NCBI RefSeq assembly: GCF_000091545.1
Contig: NC_006461.1
Span: 1,240,469-1,304,468, forward strand
Direction: 5' to 3'
Length of the DNA: 64,000 nucleotides
DNA from: Thermus thermophilus HB8
GTDB lineage: Bacteria; Deinococcota; Deinococci; Deinococcales; Thermaceae
The notes under the pieces are model-generated. The model was not told where the DNA came from and did no database searches. It was given only the letters and a program-made list of their open reading frames with translations. Position 1 is the stretch's first letter. Each line of letters begins with the position of its first letter. This document shows positions 18,420 through 26,415 of the stretch, piece after piece. The position numbers and the translations under genes were made by a program.

Positions 18420-19277
18420 TTAGACGAAGACCACGGTGCGGTTCTCGTGGACCAGGATCCGGTCCTCCAGGTGCCAGCGCACCGCCCGGGCCAAGACGGT
18501 GCGTTCCAGCTCCCGCCCAAGGCGCTTCATCTCCCGCACCGAGTGGCGGTGGGAGACCCGCACCACGTCCTGCTCAATGATGGGGCCCTGGTCCAGCTCC
18601 TCGGTGACGTAGTGGGCCGTGGCCCCGATGAGCTTCACGCCCCGCTCGTAGGCCTGGCGGTAGGGGTCGGCCCCGGCGAAGGCGGGAAGGAAGGAGTGGT
18701 GGATGTTGATGATGCGCATGGGGAAGCGCTCCACGAAGCCGGGGGAGAGGATCTGCATGTAGCGGGCGAGGACCACAAGCTCCACCCCCTCCGCCTCCAA
18801 AAGGGCGAGGATCCTCTCCTCCGCCTCCTCCTTCCTGCCCTTCTCCACGGGCACGTGGTGGTAGGGGATGCCGAAGCGCTCCACCTCCTCCCGGTGGTCG
18901 GGGTGGTTGGAGATGACCAGGCGGAGCTCCATGGGAAGCTCTCCCACCCGGTAGCGCCAAAGGAGCTCCAAGAGGGCGTGGGCGGGCTTGGAGACGAGGA
19001 TGGCCGTCCGCTTCCTCTCGGAGGCGTAAGCCAGGCGCCACTGCATCTGGAAGCGGCTCGCCACCACCTCCTGGAAGGCCCTTTCCAGGGCGGGGCGGGC
19101 CAGGTCCAGGTGGGAGGCGGTGAAGGCCACCCGCATGAAGAAGGTCCCCCCCTCGGGGTCGGTGGAGTGCTGCTGCAGATCGGTGATGTTGGCCCCATGG
19201 GCGTAGAGGAAACCGCTCACGGCGGCCACGATGCCGGGCCGGTCCGGACAGGTGACGAGAAGCCTCGCCTCCTCCAT
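18420..19277 (-). CDS. purU: Formyltetrahydrofolate deformylase
   Basis: 285 aa. An N-terminal ACT domain (residues about 1-80, starting LLVTCPDRPGIVAAV) precedes a formyltransferase-fold domain with the catalytic motifs NIHHSFLPAF and EELDQGPI. Hydrolyses 10-formyl-THF to formate and THF, balancing one-carbon pools; the ACT domain is the likely effector site. The ATG lies 7 nt after TATAGT within an 18-bp shared promoter region with rraA. A longer upstream open frame is antisense to rraA and is discarded. Confidence 0.93.
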   Translation of the reverse strand: MEEARLLVTCPDRPGIVAAVSGFLYAHGANITDLQQHSTDPEGGTFFMRVAFTASHLDLARPALERAFQEVVASRFQMQWRLAYASERKRTAILVSKPAHALLELLWRYRVGELPMELRLVISNHPDHREEVERFGIPYHHVPVEKGRKEEAEERILALLEAEGVELVVLARYMQILSPGFVERFPMRIINIHHSFLPAFAGADPYRQAYERGVKLIGATAHYVTEELDQGPIIEQDVVRVSHRHSVREMKRLGRELERTVLARAVRWHLEDRILVHENRTVVFV

Positions 19278-19295
19278 GGGGGCTACTATATCCCC
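19278..19295. promoter_or_regulatory. 18-bp divergent leaderless promoter (purU / rraA) inside a 30-bp palindrome
   Basis: The 18-bp gap holds TACTATA (19284-19290), read as TACTAT for rraA (6 nt before its ATG) and as TATAGT for purU (7 nt before its ATG). It is embedded in an inverted repeat with 10-bp arms, CTCCATGGGG at 19272-19281 and CCCCATGGAG at 19292-19301, so both genes begin ATGGAG in mirror image. Confidence 0.65.
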
Positions 19296-19790
19296 ATGGA
19301 GGCGCGCACCACGGACCTCTCCGACCTTTACCCGGAGGGCGAGGCCCTCCCCATGGTCTTCAAAAGCTTCGGCGGAAGAGCCCGTTTCGCCGGGCGGGTC
19401 AGGACCCTCAGGGTCTTTGAGGACAACGCCCTGGTGCGGAAGGTCCTGGAGGAAGAGGGCGCAGGCCAGGTCCTCTTCGTGGACGGGGGCGGCTCTTTGC
19501 GCACCGCCCTCCTCGGGGGCAACCTGGCCCGCCTGGCCTGGGAAAAGGGGTGGGCCGGGGTGGTGGTCCACGGGGCGGTGCGGGACACGGAGGAGCTTAG
19601 GGAGGTGCCCATCGGCCTCCTCGCCCTCGCCGCCACCCCCAAAAAAAGCGCCAAGGAGGGCAAGGGGGAGGTGGACGTGCCCCTTAAGGTTCTCGGGGTA
19701 GAGGTGCTTCCGGGAAGCTTTCTTCTTGCGGACGAGGACGGGCTTCTCCTCCTCCCCGAGCCCCCGAGCGGCGTCCGAAGCGGCGGATGA
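19296..19790 (+). CDS. rraA: RraA-like protein (RNase E inhibitor A / HMG aldolase fold)
   Basis: 164 aa. Matches the RraA/MenG-like fold with GKVxT-like and GGGSLRTALLGG segments and GVVVHGAVRDTEEL (phosphate/metal site, conserved Arg-Asp). Members either bind RNase E or act as class II 4-hydroxy-4-methyl-2-oxoglutarate/oxaloacetate aldolases; the RDxxE-like catalytic features are present, so an aldolase or oxaloacetate decarboxylase activity is possible. Which role applies here is not decided by the sequence. The last 107 bp overlap mutL antisense. Confidence 0.88.
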   Translation: MEARTTDLSDLYPEGEALPMVFKSFGGRARFAGRVRTLRVFEDNALVRKVLEEEGAGQVLFVDGGGSLRTALLGGNLARLAWEKGWAGVVVHGAVRDTEELREVPIGLLALAATPKKSAKEGKGEVDVPLKVLGVEVLPGSFLLADEDGLLLLPEPPSGVRSGG

Positions 19791-21321
19791 GGTCCTCCTC
19801 CTTGAGGGCAAGGAGGACGGGCCTTCCGTGGGGGCAGGCCCAGGGGGTCTCGCAGGCGAGGAGGGCGTCCAGGAGGGCCTGGCCTTGGGCCTCTCCCAGG
19901 GGGTGGCCCGCTTTGACGGCGGGGAGGCAGGCGAGGCGGGCGAGGAGGGCCTTGAGGCTTCTCCCCTCCCCGCGCAAGGCCTCCTTGAAGACCTCGGGGA
20001 GGAGAAGGGGGTAGGGGTGGAGGAAGGCGGGGGCCATGAGGAGCCGCACCCTCCCGGGGCCGAAGGGCTCCCAGCGGAAAAGCGCCGCCAAAGCCTCCTG
20101 CCCCGCCTCCAAAAGGGCTTCCTCCTCGGGGGCCAAGGGGACGAGGAGGGGCCGGGGGAGGGGCTTCGGCCCCTCGGCGACCCGCTTGAGGAGGTCCTCG
20201 TAGAGGATGCGCTCGTGGGCGGCGTGCTGGTCCACCACGTAGAGGGTGTCCCCCGCCTCGGCGAGGAGGTAGCTCTCCCGGAACTGGGCGAGGAAGCGGA
20301 GGCGGGGCAGGCCCGAGGCCGTGGGGGGGCTTAAGGGCTGGAGGGGCTTGGGCTCGGGGAGGGCCCGGGCCAGGTTCTCCCGCCGGAAGAGGGCGAGGAG
20401 GGCCTCCTCCACCAGGGCCTCCACCTCCTCAGAAAGGACCACCTCCTCCTTCCTCGCGTCCAGGCGCAGGCGAAAGGCCTCCTGGGGGAGGAAGAGGTTC
20501 AGGACGCCCACGGGGTAGTGCCCCTCCGGCAGAAGCTCCCGGTAGGCGCGGCGCACCCGCCGGAGAAGCCCCTCGGGGAAGGCCACCGGCCTCCCGTTCA
20601 CCGCGAGGAAGAGCCGGTCCGGCCGGGTGCGGCTCACCTCCGGCCGGGAGACGAGGCCCTGGACCTCGAGGCCCCCCGCCCCGTAGGCCAGGGGAAGGAG
20701 CCGCTTGGCCAGGAGGCGGCCGAAGGCGAGGCGGGCCGCCTCCTCAAGCCCCGCCCCCGGGAAGAGGAGCCGGGCCTCCCCTTCCGCGAAAAGGGCCAGG
20801 GCGAGGCGAGGGTGGTGGAGGAGGTAGCGCTTTAGGAGCTCCAAGACCCCCCGGACCTCCCCCTTGGGGTCCCGCCCCTCCCCGAGGAAAAGCCCCTCCA
20901 CCTCCACCCGGGTCCCCGGGGGGGCGGGGACGGGGCGCACCTCCACCCGCTCCCCTTCCGCGAGGAGGAGCCCGCCGCCGAGCTGCCCTCGAGGCCGGGA
21001 GCGGATCCTGAGCCTGGCCGCCTGCCTTAGGGCGTAGAGGGCCTGGCCGCGGAAGCCCAGGGTGCGGATGCCCTCAAGGTCCTGGAGCTTGCTCGTGGCG
21101 TAGGGCTCCACGGCGAGGGGGAGGTCTTCCAGGGGGATCCCCTCCCCGTCGTCCTCCACCACAAGCCGCTTAAGCCCCCCGCCCCAAAGCTCCACCCGCA
21201 CCCTCCTGGCCCCAGCGTCCAGGGCGTTTTCCAGAAGCTCCCGCACGGCGTCCTTCACCGTAAGGAGCACCTCGCCCCGGGCGAGGAGGCCCCTAAGCTC
21301 CGGAGGGAGGGGGCGGATCAC
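19684..21321 (-). CDS. mutL: DNA mismatch repair endonuclease MutL
   Basis: 545 aa. N-terminal GHKL ATPase motifs: ELLENALDAGA (motif I, catalytic Glu), DDGEGIP (motif II), YATSKL and TLGFRGQAL (motif III). The C-terminal dimerisation domain has the endonuclease motif DQHAAHERILYE (DQHAx2Ex4E), plus CLPAVKAG and CPHGRP metal-site motifs, so this is a nicking MutL as in organisms without MutH. The linker is short. Its ATG overlaps the mutS stop by 4 bp; the 3' end overlaps rraA by 107 bp. Confidence 0.96.
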   Translation of the reverse strand: MIRPLPPELRGLLARGEVLLTVKDAVRELLENALDAGARRVRVELWGGGLKRLVVEDDGEGIPLEDLPLAVEPYATSKLQDLEGIRTLGFRGQALYALRQAARLRIRSRPRGQLGGGLLLAEGERVEVRPVPAPPGTRVEVEGLFLGEGRDPKGEVRGVLELLKRYLLHHPRLALALFAEGEARLLFPGAGLEEAARLAFGRLLAKRLLPLAYGAGGLEVQGLVSRPEVSRTRPDRLFLAVNGRPVAFPEGLLRRVRRAYRELLPEGHYPVGVLNLFLPQEAFRLRLDARKEEVVLSEEVEALVEEALLALFRRENLARALPEPKPLQPLSPPTASGLPRLRFLAQFRESYLLAEAGDTLYVVDQHAAHERILYEDLLKRVAEGPKPLPRPLLVPLAPEEEALLEAGQEALAALFRWEPFGPGRVRLLMAPAFLHPYPLLLPEVFKEALRGEGRSLKALLARLACLPAVKAGHPLGEAQGQALLDALLACETPWACPHGRPVLLALKEEDLIRRFGRRSGARGGGEARPRPQEESFPEAPLPREP

Positions 21322-23753
21322 CCCTTCATGCTACCCAGGGGGAGGCCCAGGGCCAAGGCCTTGAGCTCGTGGAGGAACCTCAGGGCCTCGAGGGGGGTGA
21401 GGCGGTCGGGGTCTAAGGCGAGGAGGCGCTCCAAGACCTCCTCCAGGGCGCCCTCCCGCCTCGCGGCCATGGCGCTGAGGAGGGCGCGGGCCCGCTCCAC
21501 CACCTCCTTGGGCAGGCCCGCCATCTCCGCCACCTCCACCCCGTAGCTCTTGGAGGCGGGCCCGGGGAGGACCTGGTGGTAGAAGACGAGCCCCCCCTCC
21601 TCCTCCTTGGCGGCCACGTGCAGGTTCTTGAGCCGGGGAAGGGCGAGGGCGGTGAGCTCAAAGTAGTGGGTGGCGAAGAGGGTGTAGCACCGCCGCTCGT
21701 GCAGGGCCTCGGCGAGGGCGGTGGCGATGGCCACCCCGTCCAGGCTGCTCGTGCCCCGGCCCACCTCGTCCAGGAGGACGAGGCTACGTTCGGTGGCCTC
21801 CTTGAGCACCAGGGCCACCTCCTCCATCTCCACCATGAAGGTGCTCTTCCCCCCGGCGAGGTCGTCCGAGGCCCCGATCCTCGTGTAGATCCCGTCAAAG
21901 AGGGGAAGCTCCGCCTCCTCGGCGGGCACGAAGCTCCCGATCTGGGCGAGGAGGGCGATGAGGGCGGTCTGGCGGAGGAAGGTGGACTTCCCCGCCATGT
22001 TGGGCCCGGTGACGAGGACGAGCTCGTGGGCCATCTCCAGGTCGTTGGGGACGAAGGCGGTGCGGCGCTCCACCACCGGGTGGCGCCCCGCCCTGATCCG
22101 AAGCCTTTCCCCGAAGCGGGGCCGGGTGTAGCCGTGGCGCACCGCCACCTCGGCGAGGGCGGCGTAGACGTCAAGCTCGGCGAGGATCCTCGCCGCCTCC
22201 CTTAGGGCCTCCGCCTCCTTCCTCGCCCGCTCCCTAAGGGCAAGGAAGACCTCCTCCTCGCGCCTTTTGATCAGGGCCTCGAGGCGGTAGAGCTCCCGCT
22301 CCCTTTCCTTCATCTCCGGCAGGGTGTAGCGCTGCCGGTCCTTGAGGGTCTGGACGGGGCGGTACTCCTGGGGCACCTTCTCGTAGTAGGGCCGGGTCAC
22401 CTCCAGGTAGTAGCCGAAGACGGCGTTGTACCCCACCTTGAGGGTGGGGATGCCCGTCCTCTCCTTCTCCCGGGCCTCGAGGTCCAGGAAGTAGGCCACC
22501 CCCTCGGCGTGGGCCCGCCTCAAGGCGTCCAGGTCCGGGTCGTACCCCTCCCGGATGAGCCCCCCCTCGGAGACCTTGAGGGGCGGGTCCTCCACCAAAG
22601 CCGCCCTAAGCTCCTCCAAAAGGCCGGAGAGGTCGGGAAGCCCCACCTCCTCCCCCAGAAGGCCCTTAAGCTCGGGGAGGATCTCCAGGCTCCGCCTTAG
22701 GGCGGCAAGGTCCCTGGGGCTTGCCCGGGAAAGCTCCAGCCTCGTGGCCAGGCGCTCCAGGTCGGCGAGGCGGAAGAGGAGGCGCCTCACCCCCTCGCGT
22801 AGGGCCCCCTCCCGCACGAAGCGCTCCACCCGGTCAAGCCTCGCCTCCAAGGGCCCCCTTTCCAGAAGGGGGTGGCGGAGCCAGGCCTGGAGGAGCCTTC
22901 TTCCGGGGGCGGTTCGCGTCTCGTCCAGAACGCCAAAGAGGGTGTCCTGGCCCCGCAAGGGTTCAAAGACCTCGAGGGCCTTCAGGCTCGCCTCCGGTAG
23001 GCGCACGAAGGCCCCGGGGTCGTAGAGGCGGAAAGGGCGCACGCTCAAGGCCCCCCCCTGGGTGGCCCGGGCGTAGGCAAGGAGCGCCCCCTGGGCCCGC
23101 CTCAGGGCCAAAGGACCCTCCCCCTGGGGCTCAAAGGGGGCCTCGGAGAGCATCACGGGAAAGCGCTTCCGGAACTCGGCCACGAAGGCCTCGTTCTCCC
23201 GTAGCTCCGGGGCCAAAAGGACCTCGGCGGGCCGGTGGCGGAAAAGCTCGTCGTACAGGGCACTTTTGCTCTTGAGGAGGGTCCCCTTGAACTCCCCCGT
23301 GGAGACGTCCAGAAAGGCCAGACCCCACCCGTCCCCGGTGGCGATGGCGGCCAGGTAGTTGGCCTCCCGGGGGAGGAGGGCCTCCTGGGTGAGGGTCCCC
23401 GGGGTGAGGAGCTGGGTCACCTCCCGACGCACCAGGCCTTCCGCCTCCTCGGCAGGCTCCACCTGGTCGGCCACCGCCAGGCGGAAGCCCATCTTAAGAA
23501 GCCTTTCGGCGTAGGCGTCAAAGGCCCTTATGGGGATCCCCGCCATGGGGGTGGTGAAGTCCTTGCTGGTCTTGTGGGTGAGGACGAGGCCAAGCGCGCG
23601 GGCGAGGCGCTCGGCGTCCTCCCCGAAGCACTCGTAGAAGTCCCCCACCTGGAAGAGGAGGAGGTAGTCCGGGTAGCGGTCGCGGAGCTCCACGTACTGC
23701 TGCAGAAGAGGGGGAAGTGGACCTGGGCCTTCGCCCTTGAGCATGCCTTCCAT
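21318..23753 (-). CDS. mutS: DNA mismatch recognition ATPase MutS
   Basis: 811 aa from the chosen start. The mismatch-probing motif GDFYECF has the intercalating Phe at residue 39 and Glu at 41, matching T. aquaticus numbering. The ATPase domain has Walker A GPNMAGKST, signature STFMVEMEE and Walker B LVLLDEVGRGTS. ATG at 23753 (MEGMLKGEG) is preceded by GGCGGAG-TTAAG, a plausible Shine-Dalgarno; an in-frame ATG eight codons earlier (23777, giving 819 aa) has none but is often annotated. First gene of the mutSL unit. Confidence 0.96.
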   Translation of the reverse strand: MEGMLKGEGPGPLPPLLQQYVELRDRYPDYLLLFQVGDFYECFGEDAERLARALGLVLTHKTSKDFTTPMAGIPIRAFDAYAERLLKMGFRLAVADQVEPAEEAEGLVRREVTQLLTPGTLTQEALLPREANYLAAIATGDGWGLAFLDVSTGEFKGTLLKSKSALYDELFRHRPAEVLLAPELRENEAFVAEFRKRFPVMLSEAPFEPQGEGPLALRRAQGALLAYARATQGGALSVRPFRLYDPGAFVRLPEASLKALEVFEPLRGQDTLFGVLDETRTAPGRRLLQAWLRHPLLERGPLEARLDRVERFVREGALREGVRRLLFRLADLERLATRLELSRASPRDLAALRRSLEILPELKGLLGEEVGLPDLSGLLEELRAALVEDPPLKVSEGGLIREGYDPDLDALRRAHAEGVAYFLDLEAREKERTGIPTLKVGYNAVFGYYLEVTRPYYEKVPQEYRPVQTLKDRQRYTLPEMKERERELYRLEALIKRREEEVFLALRERARKEAEALREAARILAELDVYAALAEVAVRHGYTRPRFGERLRIRAGRHPVVERRTAFVPNDLEMAHELVLVTGPNMAGKSTFLRQTALIALLAQIGSFVPAEEAELPLFDGIYTRIGASDDLAGGKSTFMVEMEEVALVLKEATERSLVLLDEVGRGTSSLDGVAIATALAEALHERRCYTLFATHYFELTALALPRLKNLHVAAKEEEGGLVFYHQVLPGPASKSYGVEVAEMAGLPKEVVERARALLSAMAARREGALEEVLERLLALDPDRLTPLEALRFLHELKALALGLPLGSMKG

Positions 23754-23790
23754 CTTAACTCCGCCATACCCCCCCATTAGCGCTTTCTCC

Positions 23791-23811
23791 TAGCCCCTTA
23801 AACGGGGGCTA
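23791..23811. repeat. Inverted repeat upstream of mutS
   Basis: TAGCCCC and GGGGCTA arms of 7 bp around a 7-nt loop, in the 167-bp region between mutS and the sulfite dehydrogenase gene. On neither strand is it followed by a T-run, so it is not a terminator; an operator is possible. Confidence 0.4.
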
Positions 23812-23830
23812 AAAACCCCCTAACCCCCAC

Positions 23831-23860
23831 TTGACATGGGTGTTGTTTGCCACCTAGATT
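23831..23860 (+). promoter_or_regulatory. Promoter of the sulfite dehydrogenase operon
   Basis: TTGACA at 23831-23836, 18-bp spacer, TAGATT at 23855-23860. About 50 nt of leader follow, containing a small hairpin GGGGAC-AAAC-GTCCCC at 23878-23893 that would lie near the 5' end of the message. Confidence 0.75.
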
Positions 23861-23920
23861 AGGGGCAACCGGAAAGTGGGGACAAACGTCCCCCCGGACC
23901 CTTGGAGGGAGGGATAAGGT

Positions 23921-25144
23921 ATGGAAAGCGTCAGCCGGCGAACCGCCCTGAAGCTCATGGGCCTAGGGGCAGCGCTTTTGGCCGCGGGAAGCCGAGGCTT
24001 CGCCCAGCAAGCCCCCACGGCCGACCAGTTGGTGAAGGGGAAAAACCCCAAGCTCTTGGTTCTCTCCCAACGCCCCATCGTTTTGGAAACTCCTTATGAC
24101 CTCTTGGTCAGCCAGCCCGAGCGCACCCCTAAGGAGATCCTCTACATCCGCAACAACGTGGACCTCCCCGGCTACAACACCGTGGAGGGGGCCAGCCTGG
24201 ACGGGTGGAAGGTGGAGGTGGGGGGACTGGTGGACAAACCCTTCACCTTTGAGGCCAAGGAGCTCCTCGAGCTTCCCCAGCACGAGGTGACCATGGTCCT
24301 CCAGTGCTCCGGCAACGGGCGTTCCCTCTTCCAGCCCCGCACCTCGGGCAACCCCTGGAAACGGGGTGGGGTGGGGAACGTCACCTTCCGTGGGGTGCGC
24401 CTTAAGGACCTTCTAGAGGCCAAAGGGGTGAAGCTCGGTGAAAAGGCCCTCTACATCACCGCCCACGCCAGCCGTCAGGGCAACGCCCCGGAGTTCGTGC
24501 GCTCCGTGCCCATCCACGCCCTTGGGCATGCCCTTCTGGCCCTTTCCATGAACGGGGAACCCCTACCCGCGGTGCACGGGGGGCCCATCCGCCTGGTCTT
24601 CCCTGGCTACTTCGGGGTGAACAACGTGAAGTGGGTGCAGAAGATTGAGTTCACCGAGGCGGAGAACACCACCGCCGAGCAGATGCCCCGCTACCGGGTG
24701 CCCGCCATCCCCAACGCCAACATTCCCTTCCTCCCCCAGGAGCCGGGCAAGACCTACCCCTACAGCTTCACCAACTCCCGCCCCAACTGGCTCGTGGCCA
24801 TCAACAGCTTCATCTTCGCCCCCTTGGAGGGCCAGACCGTGGAAGGCCCCTACGTGCGGGTGGAGGGGGTGGCCTTCAACGACGGCATCGTGCCCTTGGT
24901 GAGCGTAGAGGTCTCCGCCAACGGGGGCCGCACCTGGCAGCAGGCCAGGCTGGAACGCCAGGAGAAGAGCTTCGGCTGGGTTCGCTGGCAGGCCACCTTG
25001 TACCTGCGCCCTGGGGAACACGAGGTCATGGCCCGGGCCTGGGACGCCGTGGGCCGCAGCCAGCCCCTGGACGGCAACATCGCCTGGAACGAACGGGGTT
25101 ACGAGTACAACGGGGTCATGCGGGTCAAGTTCACCGTGGCCTAA
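23921..25144 (+). CDS. Molybdenum sulfite dehydrogenase (sulfite oxidase family)
   Basis: 407 aa. A twin-arginine signal (SRRTALKLMGLG, ending around GFAQQA) exports the folded molybdoprotein. The Mo-pterin domain contains LQCSGNGRS with the Mo-ligating Cys, and the C-terminal Mo-co dimerisation domain has VSANGGRTWQQARL. Oxidises sulfite to sulfate in the periplasm, passing electrons to the cytochrome c encoded next. From memory, a T. thermophilus enzyme of this kind has been purified and shown to be a cytochrome-linked sulfite dehydrogenase. No haem domain is fused. Confidence 0.92.
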   Translation: MESVSRRTALKLMGLGAALLAAGSRGFAQQAPTADQLVKGKNPKLLVLSQRPIVLETPYDLLVSQPERTPKEILYIRNNVDLPGYNTVEGASLDGWKVEVGGLVDKPFTFEAKELLELPQHEVTMVLQCSGNGRSLFQPRTSGNPWKRGGVGNVTFRGVRLKDLLEAKGVKLGEKALYITAHASRQGNAPEFVRSVPIHALGHALLALSMNGEPLPAVHGGPIRLVFPGYFGVNNVKWVQKIEFTEAENTTAEQMPRYRVPAIPNANIPFLPQEPGKTYPYSFTNSRPNWLVAINSFIFAPLEGQTVEGPYVRVEGVAFNDGIVPLVSVEVSANGGRTWQQARLERQEKSFGWVRWQATLYLRPGEHEVMARAWDAVGRSQPLDGNIAWNERGYEYNGVMRVKFTVA

Positions 25145-25151
25145 AGGGCTT

Positions 25152-25180
25152 GGCCCCGGCCTTAGGGCCGGGGCCTTTGT
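25152..25180 (+). terminator. Hairpin terminator after the sulfite dehydrogenase gene
   Basis: Perfect 10-bp stem GGCCCCGGCC / GGCCGGGGCC with loop TTAG, followed by TTTGT. It would lower expression of the downstream cytochrome gene relative to the dehydrogenase unless a further promoter exists. Confidence 0.8.
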
Positions 25181-25230
25181 GGGCCAGCTCCCTATACCCA
25201 GCTAGGGTACGCCCCACACTGAGACCTGAG

Positions 25231-25923
25231 ATGAAGCGCATCCTTTTACCCCCAGCCCTTCTCCTGGGCCTTGGCGCCCTCCTGGCCCTGAGCCAGACCA
25301 CCCTCCCCGAGGGCCCGGGCAAGGAGCTGGTGCTGGCCAAGTGCCAAACCTGCCACGACATCGGCTTTGTCGCTAGGGAGAGGCTCTCCCGGGAAAGGTG
25401 GGACGTGGTCCTGAGCGAGATGGTCATGCGGGGACTCCAGGTCACCCCCGAGGAGCGCGGCCGCATCCTGGACTACCTGGCCACCTACCTGGGCACGGAA
25501 CCCCCGCCAGCCACGCCCCCAGCCCAGGAGACCCCTGCCCCCAAAACGGGAGCCCAGGTCTACGCCAACTGCCAGGGCTGCCACGGACCCCAGGGCGAGG
25601 GCAACCCTCCCACCTTCCCGCCCCTCAAGGGCCATGTGGAAAAGCTCCTGCGGGCGGAAGGCGGGAGGGCTTACCTTCTTGCGGTGGTGCTCTACGGGGT
25701 CCAGGGGCCCATGAAGGTCCTAGGCCAGGAGTACAACAACGTGATGCCCGGCTTCTCCTGGCTTTCCGACGAGGAGCTGGCCCTGGTGCTGAACCACCTG
25801 GCCGCCTGGGGCGCCCCCGAGGGCTTCCGTCCCTACAAGCCGGAGGAGGTGCAGGCGGCGAGGGCCAAACCCCTCACCCCCGAGGAGGTTCTGAAGCTCC
25901 GCCAAGGCCTCAAACTGCCATGA
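25231..25923 (+). CDS. Dihaem periplasmic cytochrome c, partner of sulfite dehydrogenase
   Basis: 230 aa. Signal peptide (about residues 1-21), then two CXXCH haem-binding sites, CQTCH at about residues 36-40 and CQGCH at about 112-116, joined by a Pro-rich linker. A late Met (NNVMPGFSW) is a likely axial ligand for the second haem. Lies 86 bp downstream of the dehydrogenase. From memory, a cytochrome c550 from T. thermophilus was reported as electron acceptor in sulfite respiration; this gene fits that role. The first haem domain is a short class-I-like module. Confidence 0.85.
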   Translation: MKRILLPPALLLGLGALLALSQTTLPEGPGKELVLAKCQTCHDIGFVARERLSRERWDVVLSEMVMRGLQVTPEERGRILDYLATYLGTEPPPATPPAQETPAPKTGAQVYANCQGCHGPQGEGNPPTFPPLKGHVEKLLRAEGGRAYLLAVVLYGVQGPMKVLGQEYNNVMPGFSWLSDEELALVLNHLAAWGAPEGFRPYKPEEVQAARAKPLTPEEVLKLRQGLKLP

Positions 25924-26363
25924 AGGGGCAGGTGGTCTCCCTCCACCTCGGCTTAGGCTCCGGCCTCCCCAAGCCGCGGGTGGAGGCCTTGGAGCTCGTG
26001 GCGGGCTTTGGGGCCAAGGGGGATCGGCACGCCGGCAAAGACCCCGACCGGGCGGTCTTGGTGGCGGGGCTTTCCGCCTACGAGAAGGCGCAAGGGGCGG
26101 GGATCCCCCTCCCCTACGGGGCCCTAGGGGAAAACCTCCTCCTGGACCTGGACCCCCACGCCCTTCCCCCGGGGGCGCGGCTTAGGGTGGGGGAGGCCCT
26201 CTTGGAGCTTTCCCAGGTGTGCCCCGTCTGCAAGAGCCTCTCCCAGTTTGACCTCCGCCTGCCCAAGCTCCTCTACGGGGGCCGGGGGGTGTACGCCCGG
26301 GTCCTCGAGGGCGGGGTGGTGCGGGTGGGGGACCCGGTCCTCGTCCTCGCCCCGGCCCGCTGA
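25920..26363 (+). CDS. MOSC-domain protein
   Basis: 147 aa, a single MOSC (Moco sulfurase C-terminal) domain with the conserved ALGENLLL and a Cys motif LSQVCPVCKSL. The family handles sulfur or the molybdenum cofactor, and stand-alone members include YiiM-type proteins. Its ATG overlaps the cytochrome stop (ATGA), so it is translated with a sulfite-oxidation gene set that needs a molybdenum cofactor. The biochemical role is inferred only. Confidence 0.82.
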   Translation: MKGQVVSLHLGLGSGLPKPRVEALELVAGFGAKGDRHAGKDPDRAVLVAGLSAYEKAQGAGIPLPYGALGENLLLDLDPHALPPGARLRVGEALLELSQVCPVCKSLSQFDLRLPKLLYGGRGVYARVLEGGVVRVGDPVLVLAPAR

Positions 26364-26378
26364 AGAAGTAAGGAAAAA

Positions 26379-26402
26379 CCCCCGGGGAGGCCTCCCCGGG
26401 GG
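26379..26402. terminator. Bidirectional terminator between MOSC and 5'-nucleotidase genes
   Basis: Perfect 24-bp palindrome with 12-bp arms (CCCCCGGGGAGG / CCTCCCCGGGGG). On the minus strand it is followed by TTTTT, making a good terminator for the nucleotidase gene; on the plus strand the T-tract is weaker. Confidence 0.75.
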
Positions 26403-26415
26403 GCGTCCTTTCGGG

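Noticed and set aside
21318..23777. MutS start at the ATG eight codons upstream (819 aa)
   Set aside because: No ribosome-binding sequence there, while the ATG at 23753 has GGAG at good spacing. Kept as an alternative in the mutS entry.
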